Below, piece after piece: positions 1 through 11,417 of a stretch of DNA of 64,000 nucleotides. The stretch covers positions 1 to 64,000 of the forward strand of contig CAJNYU010003962.1 of NCBI GenBank assembly GCA_905331475.1, written 5' to 3'. The notes below the pieces were generated by a model. It searched no databases. It saw only the letters and a program-made list of their open reading frames with translations, and was not told where the DNA came from. Both the position numbers and the translations under genes were made by a program. Every line of letters begins with the position of its first letter. Within the stretch, counting starts at the first letter, position 1. This DNA is from Rotaria socialis. Its lineage: Eukaryota; Rotifera; Eurotatoria; Philodinida; Philodinidae.

Positions 1-11
1 CATTCAATTAG

Positions 12-119
12 GATGAACAACAATTTTGTGAGAATTTTGTTCTTAATGGCGTCAAAGGTGGAAAAGATCGACGAGTATTACTCGGCCAAATTGCACAAGC
101 TCGTAAAACAATCTTATAA
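12..119 (+). CDS. 3'-terminal exon of an unidentified upstream gene (partial)
   Basis: An acceptor-like TTAG ends at position 11 and is followed by 35 open codons to TAA at 117-119. The frame upstream of the acceptor is closed by the TAG itself, so this must be the last exon of a gene entering from the left. The peptide is mixed charged and hydrophobic and ends in ...AQARKTIL. Codon choice resembles the other genes here. I do not recognise the family. Confidence 0.45.
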   Translation, partial: DEQQFCENFVLNGVKGGKDRRVLLGQIAQARKTIL

Positions 120-1282
120 AAAAAAACTGTATATACAAGTAGGGTTGGAAAAATAAATAGCGTTCTTTTTTTTTCTTCTTAGCTTCTTCAGCTTTTTTCC
201 TCTCTTATTAGTCTGACTTAATCTTCTTATAACTGTAGTTTACACTTTGTTATTATCATCATTTTATACACTGCTTATCTTAATCTTTACAAAACTTGTA
301 TTACCTTAAAAATTGAAATAAATTCTTTTGGAAAAATGTTGGTAAATTAAAATAATTATTCGTTCATATAGAAATTTGATTTCTTTATCATCGAAAATAA
401 AAAGAAATCATTTTTGTTAATGTTACTTTTTTGAATTTCGTTTTTCCTATGGATAAAACATTTTCTTTGTATGAGATAGAATGTCAAATAGAATTGACAA
501 TACAATGACACATGGAAACAAGGAGAGGATACGTGCTTTTAAAATTTTTTGTTCTGGAATTGTGAGCTGGAAAATAGATTTCATCCAGTATAATTAAAAA
601 TATCTATTCAATAGATTGTCAGTTTAGTCTAGTTGCACTTTGTAAAATATGATTTCACATTATGAAATTATCCGAAAATTCTGAAGACTTTTTTGTCATT
701 TTGATCATTTTCGTTAGATCAATCGTAGTCTCGAAGTTTATTTGTAGAGTTTATTAAAGAAAAAGCTCAGTATTTATATAATAATATAGATATTCATTAA
801 TTCTTCATGATGATTCATACTCATGGGGAAATTAATATAAATCATTATTTTATCAACGATTGCCACCGGTAATTAGTCAAGTGGAGATATAGTACAGATA
901 AGATCGACAAGCGAGCGGGATCTCTCAGTCAAATGGATGTAGCACGATGCCGATAAACACGGCGCTTTCGGTTAATCAATAAAAAAAAGAGTGGAAGTGA
1001 GCCAATGTTTAATTAGCAGCGAGAAGCCGTTAAGGTATCGATTACCTCTTACTTTCTTCACATACAAAAAAGAAGTGAGAGAATACAAACAATCGTTCTT
1101 ATCTTTTTTGAGTCATGAAGTTGGGAATCACTTCAGATTTTTGAGGCATTTCCTCCACGACCTTAGGTGCGTGATCGAGGTATATTTAACACCGCAGCAC
1201 TACTATAAAACAATGCCATATACATTCTTACTGAAACTACTCTACCAAATTCTCTTCAAACGTCGAACCATAGCAAGCGACA
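120..1282. other. Intergenic, no gene seen
   Basis: AT-rich sequence with no open frame I would support. Position 991-1380 is open but low in complexity and overlaps the peptide gene start. A TATAAAA at 1204-1210 lies about 75 bp before the peptide gene ATG and is a candidate core promoter. Confidence 0.5.
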
Positions 1283-1555
1283 ATGCAAAAGTTCAGTCAA
1301 TTGATTTATTTAATCATCTTCTTGGTGTTGATGGCTTCAAGTTGCATGGCACGGACCATAGTGAATCAAGCTGGGATTGACGATCGTCTCCATCATTTCA
1401 TTAACAAACGTCAATCTAATCGTCGAGGTGACTGTGTTTATGGTCTTGATTATAATCGTTCTTGTTTTTTTGACTGTTTTGGTGGTATTCCTTTTGGTAC
1501 TAGTGATCTTTGTCGTTATCTTTGTCGTACTCGTACTTGTGCCCGTGGCAAATAA
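1283..1555 (+). CDS. Small secreted cysteine-rich peptide precursor
   Basis: A 90-residue single-exon ORF. Residues 1 to about 23 form a clear signal peptide (hydrophobic IIFLVLMASS core). A short propeptide follows, ending at the dibasic KR at 42-43, with a second RR at 47-48. The remaining basic C-terminal part carries six cysteines at 51, 61, 65, 77, 81 and 86, spacing C-x9-C-x3-C-x11-C-x3-C-x4-C. This architecture is typical of prepro antimicrobial, toxin-like or neuropeptide-type disulfide peptides. The C-x3-C pair recalls CS-alpha-beta peptides, but the closing C-x-C of that fold is absent, so I do not assign it. TATAAAA lies at 1204-1210, and AATAAA polyadenylation-like signals follow near 1804. 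There are no neighbours on this strand with related function. Confidence 0.6.
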   Translation: MQKFSQLIYLIIFLVLMASSCMARTIVNQAGIDDRLHHFINKRQSNRRGDCVYGLDYNRSCFFDCFGGIPFGTSDLCRYLCRTRTCARGK

Positions 1556-4500
1556 GACAGGTATATTGCGTCAATATGTTGCTTCAATGATACTTCATCA
1601 AGAGAATGTCATTGATATTTTAACTCCAGCATTCGAACGTTTTGTTTTTGAGATTACCATTACAAGTATTTTATCGTACTGAATTAATTCACAATTGTTT
1701 TCTCTTTATAGGAAATATGACACAAACACAGGTGCATACAAAAAGTATGGCATTACCAACTAACTAACTTTATTCTCTCATATTCTCAACTATCTTTCCT
1801 CTTAATAAAATATAAATCAATCTGCTAATCGAAACACTTGCTTTTCAGAGTGTGAGTAATATATAGAAGAGTAGGTCAAGGAGTAGGTAAATAACAGTCA
1901 TCATTACGAATCGCCTGACCCTCGTCTGAACCCAATTTAATCATCACCTAGCATTGCTCGTTAGATTCTGGCCTGAGAACTATTGCTGAATACACATCCA
2001 TGTACAAAACCAAACTGTATAATGTTTTTCGTGACGACCATTTTGTAAAACCAACTGACTTTTCAGTTTTCCCCTTAGATTCTCTAAAGCAGACCATAAG
2101 AGCCAGCTCACAGTCAGTTGCCAGTGTTCTGACGATCTACCACTTCCGACTACTCGATTTGGTGTATGATATGGATACAATTTAAGATATTGCTTCATTT
2201 CCTTGTTAAGAACACCTTTCAATATTACTGAAGAAATCTATGAAAAATGCACGTTATATTCACAAATAGCCTACCTATTCTTTCTGTAGTAGTGAATAAA
2301 ATAAGAAGATTAATAAATTGTGAGACTCCGTTTTGGGTCGTATCTATAGATTCCTATCTCCGAATATTACGAAGACTAAATAATGGCGAAATAGGGAACG
2401 ATGAATAATCAATGATGCGAGAGTTCAAAAATAAAACATTCTACTAGAAGATACCGTCGTAATAATTGAATGAAGGACTTCAATAGATCATGTAAATAAT
2501 TATGTTTTATTTTATAAAGAATAAAGCAATAATAATAAAGTATATATAAAAAACAATGGAACAAAATTGTAACCACCATAGCCAGAGATCACCAAGAAAA
2601 CAGCAGAGAGGATCAAAGAGTGAAAAAAGAAACCAATGCATGGAATAGTGGAAGTGCAATTCGCAGATATGTGTTACTAATTAAAATTGTTACATAATCC
2701 AATTCAAAAGATACTTAGCCTACATGATGTTTATTTGATTTCATAGTGGTTATTGATATGTGGTGGAATGAGGAATTAGTTTATGTAGAACAGAACAAAG
2801 CAGAAATCTATAATGATATATGATAGGGAAAAAGTACAATATAATTGATTAAATAAAAACAAGGTAGAAGAAATGGATTGTTTGAAAGGTTATATTAGAG
2901 CTAATAAGATTATTGATTAGTTTATGAGGAATGATTAAAGAAAGCTTGTTAGCGCAGCCACTCTGTGGCTAAAATGTGGAACTCACATATATCCTTTCGA
3001 CTTACTAAAATAATTCACAATAGTTCATCTGAAAAATATATCTTGATTTCCAAAAGCTATAATTAGGTCATTGCCTATTTGCTTACGTCTGTAATGGAGT
3101 ATTAATTGTTAGCTCGTATATTTAGCAATGGCAGAGACTAGTTTCTATGGTCTGTAATGGGCAAGCGTTGCTTTTTTCATGTACTCTGCAATGAAAAAAA
3201 GGAAGAAATATCAGCCTAATTAGTCAAGCTCCCAATTAGCACAATTTTAAACTCATTAATGTCTGTAATGGGGAGGGGCGTGGGGAGCCACAAAAATCTC
3301 GCTTTTAAACTTACACTCACCATTTTCTTCGAAAATATATATGTGAGTTCCACAAAACGGAAAGAAATATGCAATAGATGTTCGTGAATGATGTTGCGAA
3401 TTTGAATTTGCGCCTATGGGATGGATATATACTGTTTACATAGATCGGTTGAGGATAATATCGTCCCACATGTTATTTTGAATTATTTTTTTTGCTTTTT
3501 TATTTTTCTCTGTCGTTTTATGAAAGAAACGATGATGAATTATGTATATGAAGGAATGTGATAATTTTATTTTTATGTTTTGCATACTTTGAATTAGGTG
3601 TGCTTGTTAGTAAAGATTGTTTCGTTCGTTATCGTATCAATTCGTTCCGTAGAGTTCGATGATTACGACTACTGACGATCAACTTAACATCGTCAATGGT
3701 AGTATTTTTTTGCAGACATTATCGTAAACTTTATGTATGTCTCGTTTGAGTGATTTGGACATGCGTTTCGCTGCGGTTTTTTTTCGAAAGAGAGAGTTTG
3801 TGGGTGTATACTTGTCGAAAATGTCTTACGCTAATCAGTTTAACTTATCCTGAGAGGGAGTGTGCTTTATTGAAACCACGTAACTGCTAGGTTTTAGGAT
3901 CTTTGAACATACACACTAACATATGCATATAATTATATATCAGAGATCGAACACGAACTGAACCGAACTCGAATTAGAAAAATACGGTTCGATTCAGTTT
4001 GTAATATATGAGTATGAGTTCATATTGAGTATTTGTGGTTTGTAGACTAACTTGAATTATAATTTTGCTGAAACGGAGTATTTTTATGATAGCTTTCCTG
4101 GATGAGAATTTTTCTTCATCTTTTATCTAGCTGATGGAAAGTTTTCTGAACGTAGCTCATCCTTCTAGTTGAGACGCGTCTAACTTAACTCTAGTAATTT
4201 AGTATCGAAAAATCGTACTTCAACGAGGTATTTTTGGATTGCTGCTTTTTATGTGATCACATCCTTTCAGTAGAGAGCTAGTGACGCCAAGGTCACGTTA
4301 CCTGTGTATAAATATTTTCTCTACTCCTAATATTGTTCAACTTATTGAAGGAAAGGCAATTTTTGAGATTTAAAAACATCGAGAAAAAAGATAGTGGTTC
4401 TAGCAAAATGATATCACCTGTTATAGAACAGATACGACTCGAGCAGTTTCGTAAAGAGAATTATTCGTTACTTGTTAGATGCTGTTAATGACATCTAGTA

Positions 4501-4786
4501 ATTCGAATCTATCTCCTATGAATCATAGTATCTTACAAAAATAAGAACTTCGGTGATCTATTTCTAGTTTAATAAGCTAAAATCAATAAAATATAGACAA
4601 GTATAGTCACAAAAAGATAATTTATAGCTTTTATTTATCAGCGAATAAGATTAAGACAATACATCGATGTTCCAATATTCTCATACTATGAATAAGTTCA
4701 AATGTTTAGTTGAAAATCACCAAGATCTATTACTATTATGTACTGGTAATTTTTCACATATTTTATTGTTCATTTTCGGACAACCA
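1556..4786. other. Long gene-free stretch with one inverted-repeat element
   Basis: Beyond the 3' UTR of the peptide gene I see no supportable gene. A minus ORF at 1980-2222 is open but unrecognised and has no splice context. The only structured part is the inverted-repeat element at 2975-3354. A local imperfect hairpin of GAACTGAACCGAA against ACGGTTCGATTCAGTT lies at about 3953-4003. Confidence 0.5.
2975..3354. mobile_element. Candidate non-autonomous inverted-repeat element
   Basis: Left end 2975-3000 begins TGTGGAACTCACATATAT, and right end 3329-3354 is its reverse complement with about three mismatches over 26 bp. Inside, TCTGTAATGG recurs near 3090, 3152 and 3260, and a related TCTGCAATG lies near 3185. 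There is no coding capacity. A clear target duplication is not visible; flanks are AAAA and AAAC. A hairpin AGCCAC-TCT-GTGGCT sits just outside at 2956-2970. It could be a MITE or a chance inverted repeat in AT-rich DNA. Confidence 0.45.
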
Positions 4787-5344
4787 TTAATGTGTTGTCG
4801 CCTGCAAAACTTCGACTCTGGTAGTGCTTCTCTTTGCAGCAACCATTAGATGAATAGTGGAATGAATGAACGAAAGAATAAACAAGACAACAAGAGCCAC
4901 TTTGATAGAAAATGCCAATACATCATCGCATTTGTTATCAGACTGTATTGTACTGCATTTTTTCGATAGGGCTAGATTAACAATGCTAGCAATCGAAATC
5001 AAGAAAGATCCTATCAATGCAAAAATATAGGTCAACAGAAAATAAAACAGCGCATATGCTGGTTGACATGATATAACCAACGTGCTGATGCCTGCAGATA
5101 TCAGCAGGCCACTTAGATAAAAGCCAAGATACCATGTTCGATACGAAGAGAATATGAGACCAATGTCCAGTCCAATAATTACGATGACAAATAAAAAATA
5201 AAGTAGGCCTGAACAAATTAAAAATACTTTGAAACCAGATGTTATCGGGATTAATCGTCGATCATGGGAAGCAGATGTATTAATCTGGTGTAGTTGTCCA
5301 GAGGACGAGCGCTCATCAGATGTTGTTAAATATTTGGTTGGCAT
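4787..5344 (-). CDS. Four-transmembrane protein, family unknown
   Basis: A 185-residue ORF with a polar N-terminal tail of about 35 residues. It then has four strongly hydrophobic segments (about 38-62, 70-92, 95-120, 145-168) with a cysteine-containing loop (KKCSTIQSDNKC) before the last, and a short basic C-terminus. The topology resembles MS4A- or tetraspan-type membrane proteins, but I see no diagnostic tetraspanin CCG. An acceptor TAG ends one base before the ATG, and a GTAAGT donor lies on this strand at 5391-5386, giving a tiny intron of about 46 bp. The sequence above it is therefore probably a 5' UTR exon. Using the alternative GTGAGG donor at 5387 would instead extend the protein upstream in frame (open 5388-5596). 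Confidence 0.6.
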   Translation of the reverse strand: MPTKYLTTSDERSSSGQLHQINTSASHDRRLIPITSGFKVFLICSGLLYFLFVIVIIGLDIGLIFSSYRTWYLGFYLSGLLISAGISTLVISCQPAYALFYFLLTYIFALIGSFLISIASIVNLALSKKCSTIQSDNKCDDVLAFSIKVALVVLFILSFIHSTIHLMVAAKRSTTRVEVLQATTH

Positions 5345-5596
5345 CCTATTTATTACTCAAAGAAAATTTCCTCTTAACAAGCCTCACTTACGAATTGATA
5401 TTGGGTGCTGCAACGTATGGTTGCGAAGCATTTGGATATTGATCATTGCTGTTGAAATATCTGTTATCATATTCATGCTTTTTACTATGATCATGCGACA
5501 TTCTGGCTTATATTTGATTAAAGCTTTTGTGTTCTGACTGACGGTCGTATGTCGTGCCTCTTTTCTACTGAATTCATCTACATTGACGTGTTTCAT

Positions 5597-6347
5597 ACGT
5601 TATTTTCTTTCTGTTATTTGCCTAATTCGTCATATCTACTATGATAAATCTCTAGTGTCTTATGTTTTTAATGTTAAAGATAAAGACGAATGCAAAAACT
5701 CTCTTTTCTATTTAGTGTTACTTAATCATTGAAAAAATTGAAAAGACTTTGCTAACGCTTCTGCTTTAGAAAACATAATACACATTGACTGATCAAGGAT
5801 TCATTGACATCTAACTTTAACAATACAACAGAGAGCTGAAATGATGGATTTTCATGTATTTGTTATTTAGTTATGATGCTTTTCGCATCTATAGTATAAC
5901 GGATGATTACTATCTTCCAAATAGCACCATAATTTTGAACTCCATCACTAATACAAATATAGACTTTTTCATGGCGTTTGTTAATACAAGTTCAATTGTT
6001 TTAACCCTGCAATTGATTGCATTGGTTATTTAAATAAGAAATAGAAAACTCAACATTTGTTCTCCAGTATACTTTTGTCGAATTTTTTTTAATACTTTTC
6101 AAAAGTATCGACTGCAACCTTGATTAAACGACTATATTCCCATGATCAGTTTATTATATGCAAAAGATATCATTCAAGTGTTGATATGCAATGTAGATAA
6201 ACTCTAACGATAAGTAATCTTAATCGTACATTATTCTAGTATTTGTCATGCTCTTCTCAATAAATATATGACAGTATGAAAGTATGAAAGTAAAATGTCA
6301 TGCGTGTACCATATAGCTAATAATACAGAAAAGAAAAATAACGTCAT
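5597..6347. other. Intergenic, nothing supportable
   Basis: AT-rich sequence between the divergent four-TM gene and the esterase gene. A CAG acceptor-like site at about 6326-6328 lies some 20 bp before the esterase ATG. No ORF, repeat or RNA gene was recognised. Confidence 0.5.
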
Positions 6348-7298
6348 ATGACTGCTTTACTTCTTTTTGGCTTTCTGATTACAGCGTTGTCTCAGCAGAT
6401 AAATACCGAACAAATTCCCTTCGATACAATAGTGATCTTTGGTGACTCACATTCGGACACGGGTAATGTTTATAAATTGACAGATCAAATTTGGCCTCGT
6501 CCTCCATATTTTCAAGGCCGATTTTCAAATGGTCTCATTTGGGTTGACAAATTGAGTGTAACAAACATTATGAATTATGCATATGGTGCGGCCACAACCG
6601 ACAACAGTTTGGTTCAAAGTATCGCATGGTCGCCAGTGATGCCTACACCTGGTGTTCGTCAACAAATTGCGATCTATGCGAAAGATTCTAATATAATCAC
6701 AAGCAATTTGAACCGTACACTCTTTATCATTTGGGTTGGTAGTAACGATTTCGCTTATAATAGAACAATGCATCCATCGTTAGTTGTTGCAAGTTTGTCT
6801 AATGCAATCAGTGATCTACTGAAGTTTAATATTAAACATATCTTAGTTTTCAATTTGCTACCTCTTCATTTAATGCCGAATATTCATGCATTTAACCAAG
6901 AATCCTATTACAGTGCTATGGTACTTGAATTCAATAATAATCTTTCAAAGGAAATTGCTTCGATGCAAGCTACCAACCCATACGTTTCTCTACGTATATT
7001 CAACATTCACTCGCTCGTCTCAAAAATTATCAACAATCCAATCATGTATTCATTTGACAACAATGAAGATGTATGTTGGAATGCATCCATCGATAATATA
7101 GTGATACTCTGTAGCGATCCAAAATCTTACATTTTTATTGACGAGTATCATTTCACAAGTCATATGCATGAACTTTTTGCTGATGCCGTCCGTAAATTTA
7201 TATCATCATCCTCAGCATCATCATTTAGAACGAGCGTTATTTTCGAGTTCATTCTTCTATTTCTATTCTGGATGCGTTTTTATCACTATAGTTGTTAA
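6348..7298 (+). CDS. Secreted GDSL/SGNH-family lipase or esterase
   Basis: 316 residues, intronless. It opens with a signal peptide (about 1-16, core ALLLFGFLITALS). Block I is FGDSHSDTGN at 31-40 with nucleophile Ser34. GRFSNGLIWVD at 58-67 and AYGAATTD at 78-85 are typical of the plant/fungal/bacterial long-form GDSL family. Block III is GSND at 131-134 (oxyanion Asn133). Block V is DEYHFTSH at 265-272, giving Asp265 and His268 as the catalytic acid-base pair. All SGNH residues are therefore present and the enzyme is probably active on extracellular ester substrates. The C-terminus is Ser-rich followed by a hydrophobic tail (297-312), suggesting a GPI or membrane anchor. Absence of introns in an intron-rich region and the family distribution point to possible horizontal acquisition (inference). 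Confidence 0.85.
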   Translation: MTALLLFGFLITALSQQINTEQIPFDTIVIFGDSHSDTGNVYKLTDQIWPRPPYFQGRFSNGLIWVDKLSVTNIMNYAYGAATTDNSLVQSIAWSPVMPTPGVRQQIAIYAKDSNIITSNLNRTLFIIWVGSNDFAYNRTMHPSLVVASLSNAISDLLKFNIKHILVFNLLPLHLMPNIHAFNQESYYSAMVLEFNNNLSKEIASMQATNPYVSLRIFNIHSLVSKIINNPIMYSFDNNEDVCWNASIDNIVILCSDPKSYIFIDEYHFTSHMHELFADAVRKFISSSSASSFRTSVIFEFILLFLFWMRFYHYSC

Positions 7299-10200
7299 TA
7301 TTTCTACTCATCTTGCTGCACTAAATATAGATATTTATTCCCAATCGGCGTTTAAATAAGAGGTTTCGTATAATTCAGATAATAGTAAATTATTTTCCTC
7401 AGAAATAATGTCAGGTGCATTTTAACCTGAAGTATAGAATGATAAACTGTAAGAATTCGTTTATTGCAAGAGACATAAACTTTTATTATATTTGATAACT
7501 GTACTCCACTTTTTTATAAACTATTTTTTATCTATCAACCTTGATGATTGACTTGTGACTCATTTCGAATTCTAGTATTCCAGCAATATATTCTATTTAT
7601 ATAAATTCTTCTTTGATAGGTATATGAACTGAATCAACCCTCATGCGTAAATCCATTTAGTACTCTATGATTATCATTAAATCATGAAATGATAACTATT
7701 TCATCAGAGACTATATTCTATTATCTTGTCCAAGAAGGATTTACTAACACAAATAGTTATACAAGATTATATGACTTTGCAATCAATCACTAATTTTAAT
7801 TAATGCCCATCACCATGAGCGATTTATGTCAAGGTAGATTATGATTATAAAATAACAATATCATTACTTCGAGTTTATTGAGGATAACAGATGAGCCATA
7901 GTAAAAGTTAGACTACAGAGTGTAATGCAAATAATCAGAAGCTCGTAGTATATGATAGAAAAATTAAGAAACTAGAAAGCAAGATTTATTTACGTTTCAC
8001 ACTGAATATTACAATGAAAATAGACTATCTTCTCGACATTCTACTCTTTCAAAAATAATGGAATGAAATTTTAGTACTGGTTACTACCTTGCGAGCATTG
8101 TCAAAGCTGTTCGATTGTCAACATGACCATCACGTGGTCGTTGATTTTAATTTATCCAAAAAGAAAGAATTTGTGTTTTTGCTAGAGAAGATGGAAATTC
8201 ATTAGTTACTTCATTTAAATCATTCAATTGCAAACCAGATCGTTGCGTTTTTTACGATTTAGCACGATGGAAAATTAATCAAGTTATGGTTTTGATGATT
8301 ATTACTTTATTGATAAACATCATAGTTGATTTTGCATTTGATGATTTGAACCTATATAAGTACAATATTATGTGACGAAGAGCTCTATATGCATATATGA
8401 TGTTTTTGCAGAAATTTTGAACTAGTCTACGAGTGTTAAATTTTACGGGGAGATTCCAATTTTGATAAAATTGTCAACTATATCAATTTCTTCCATTTTT
8501 TAAAGCAGCTTTATCTTGTGTACAATAATGTTGGTGCTTTTGATATTCTCTAAAGCATACGATTTATATTAAGAATATAAAAAAACGTTTCTTCGTTGTT
8601 TTCCGTTCAATCCTCGCTGGATTGAAAATAACTTGAGTCAAATGGCTGTAATACATGCGTTCTGTGAGGAGGTAGCCAGACATAATACTAAACGCATTAA
8701 AAAAAGCCAATCTTTGTCATCGAGAGTAATGTATTTATAGTTTACTTACCCTCTGACGAAAGAGATTTCAAACGCATCCATCATAACATGACTGTTATAC
8801 CAGTTAACTGTTCAAAATAAAACTCAGTAAAAATATCTGGTTATTGTATGAGAATATCTTCAGATCGTCTGAAAATGATTAATTTCTCCCAACTATAACT
8901 ACCTTCAAAAATAGCAGGCATTATTGTATCAGTAAACAGTAATTTTCATAATTTTTATTTATACTTCATGGCATACTCATAATTGTCCCTTGCAAAAGTT
9001 TTTTTTTGTTCACTAATAAAGAAACAATATTCGAATATTTTCAGCTGTTCATGAGTAAATCGTGATACGAGTAAAACATTTCGTTCAAGTTTAATTATTC
9101 TTCAATTGAAAATTTTTCGTCTAGTAAATCTTCCGAATTTACTTTAAAGCTGATTGATTTGATTATAAAAAGATTAAATAGAGTTTTGGTGCCACTTATA
9201 TCATAATATCATTAATGCCAACGCTCTGTTCGACACAATTAGTCGATCCTCCATGTGATTAATAATAGTGTTTTCCTCTATTTCGTGATATAGAATCCGA
9301 GTTCTTAACTATTGAATTTAATACTTTACTAAGTGTGTGAATTCAAGGCATTTCACTTTGATAAATTTTAAAATCATACTTATAGCTATACGTTGTCGTT
9401 TCTTTTCCAACATAAAAAGAACGATCTAAAAATATGTTGCGAAATGAATTGTATGATCGCCGTACTTGAAAAAATGTGAAGTCGATAGTATCATCTTAGT
9501 AAGTTGAATCTATTCCTTTGTGTTTGGTATTAGTACTTATGTATATATATTCCTTAATTTTATGCTATAGAGGTTCTTGACAATGATTTGTAAAGAGAAC
9601 TTTAAGTCGATATTGCTCTATTTTATTTGATCTTGCTTTATGTGTTATCATGGTATTCATAAAATTAACTTTTACGTGTTGCAATGTTACCAGTATATAA
9701 TAGAATAGTTAAAAGATAGTATGAATTTCGAATACACAGAATAAAAATAAATCGACACATGGGGAGAGAAATCAATCGATAGAAGAATGAAGCCACGTGC
9801 GTGTTGGCCTATAATGAATCCAACCGAAGCGATGAAAAGATTGTACATGGATTGATCCAGAACGTGGGCAAATCTCTGTATTGGTTGGGATCTACTAATC
9901 GTTTTTCAATGACCAATAGCTGATTCATTTAACATTTTACTGTAATAATTGTACTAAATATTGAATTTAGTTTTGAAAGGACTATATGCAGAGAAATTAA
10001 AACACTTAGCTAACAACGAACAATTAAAGATTTTACGATATTAAAATATACCCAGGAGGATCATCCTGCCGTCTGAAAGGCCATCGGAAACGGCCTGAAA
10101 CGGCTATAAAACGACATAAAACGGCATTAAATTTCACCCTATTTCGCTGTAATCCGTCTGCTCGTTTTACGGGCCGTTCTTTTTGCTAGAAAACGGCCAT

Positions 10201-11093
10201 CGCTTTTAACACTATTCTCTTCGTTTTCCGAACTGAGGGGAAACGGCGCCGTTTTTTAACGTTTTACATCATTTTTATGCCGTTTCAGGCCGTTTACGGG
10301 TCATTTTCTTTCACCTAGGTAATAATAGTCTGGATTTCTTCTGATTGTGCTGTTAAAGTTTTACTCAAATTTCAATAAGAGCCAAAGCAAAATTGATGTC
10401 GGTAAAGATTCATCTCAGCAAGCAATGTATAACATTAGAGTCACACGATTACGATTGAAATCTGCACTAAATTGAATGTAACAAAGAATTCAGCAACAGC
10501 AAAATTTTCTTAGAAGGATGCACTGATGAAGGAGAGTATTTTGTTTTAATACGTAGTCACAATAGCGAGATGGCAAGGGAAGATTTAGTATATAAAAATT
10601 TGATTCAACCAAATAAGGAGAGTAAGATATTTACATCCAATAGGCTCAATTAGAAATATCAAATTAATAAGATCAGCTACTTGCTAGCAACGCCAAGCTA
10701 ATCATGGGCTATTAGTACCAATCTTTATTATGAACTCATCAACTGATTAGCTGGATACAGACTCATAAGCCCAAGCTCTCATTCCACCCTAGTCGACCAC
10801 TCTCAAATCAAGATTGAATTTCATTGTTTACTTCGGTTTTCTGCGTCTATATAAATGTTTATTTAATCTCAAATTCTTATATTATCAGACGAAAGCTCAT
10901 TTATTTTGTATGTAGAACTACCAACCGAAAATGCGAATAGCTAGGTATGAGTTAATGATAGAAAATAGGAACTATTTTGTACGATGCATAAATCTCGAAA
11001 AAATGTTTTCTTCTAAACCAATAAAGTAAAACAGAGTCCTAATCGCATCTGTAGTCCTATATGATCTTTCATTTATAATAAGAACTATCCGTA
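7299..11093. other. Gene-poor stretch
   Basis: No supportable gene. Short open stretches occur (about 8194-8343 on plus, about 9690-9895 on minus) without start, homology or splice context. The cluster of AAACGGC motifs at about 10065-10310 is listed separately. Confidence 0.5.
10060..10312. mobile_element. Inverted-repeat, AAACGGC-rich element (MITE-like)
   Basis: A perfect 17-bp inverted repeat, AAACGGCCTGAAACGGC at 10088-10104 and its complement at 10279-10295, encloses about 170 bp. AACGGC, on either strand, occurs about nine times across the segment, which is much more GC-rich than its surroundings. Repeated short motifs near termini are typical of transposase-binding subterminal repeats in hAT-like MITEs. 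The outer boundaries and target duplication are not resolved. Confidence 0.5.
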
Positions 11094-11290
11094 CACTAGT
11101 CGACGATCGTGACATCGTTCTTTCCAAATTCTTGTCCAAGACGGTAGCAAAATTCTTGAAAATCAGGTAAAATTCTTGCTGCTAACTCAAGAAATGATTC
11201 TTGCCTGATTTTTAAGAAGAAAAAATTCTTGCCTGACAAGCAAGAAAAACAAGAACCTGGATAGATCGAAGTCAAGATCGTCGACTAGTG
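11094..11290. mobile_element. Mariner-like MITE with TA target duplication
   Basis: Starts CACTAGTCGACGATC and ends with the exact reverse complement. The wider arms match imperfectly for about 40 bp. The element is flanked on both sides by TA (11092-11093 and 11291-11292), the duplication made by Tc1/mariner transposases. The interior is built from repeats of ATTCTTG and its complement and is itself weakly palindromic. It has no ORF. Length is 197 bp. Confidence 0.75.
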
Positions 11291-11417
11291 TACTAATCAT
11301 TGCTAAGGTTTAACACTGATTTTATTGTTCGTGCATTATATCGAACATCAAGTTTACTTGAAAACATAACAAGTCATTAGTTAATTACATTCTATTCTAC
11401 ATCATTACAAAAAAACG

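Noticed and set aside
1980..2222. 80-codon minus ORF
   Set aside because: No recognisable domain, no splice or promoter context; length is expected by chance in this composition.
8194..8343. Open stretch on plus with a hydrophobic segment, in frame after a stop at about 8193
   Set aside because: Could be a decayed TM gene, but there is no start, no second supporting exon and no family match.
9690..9895. Open minus stretch of about 65 codons
   Set aside because: No start codon in a good place, no homology recognised.
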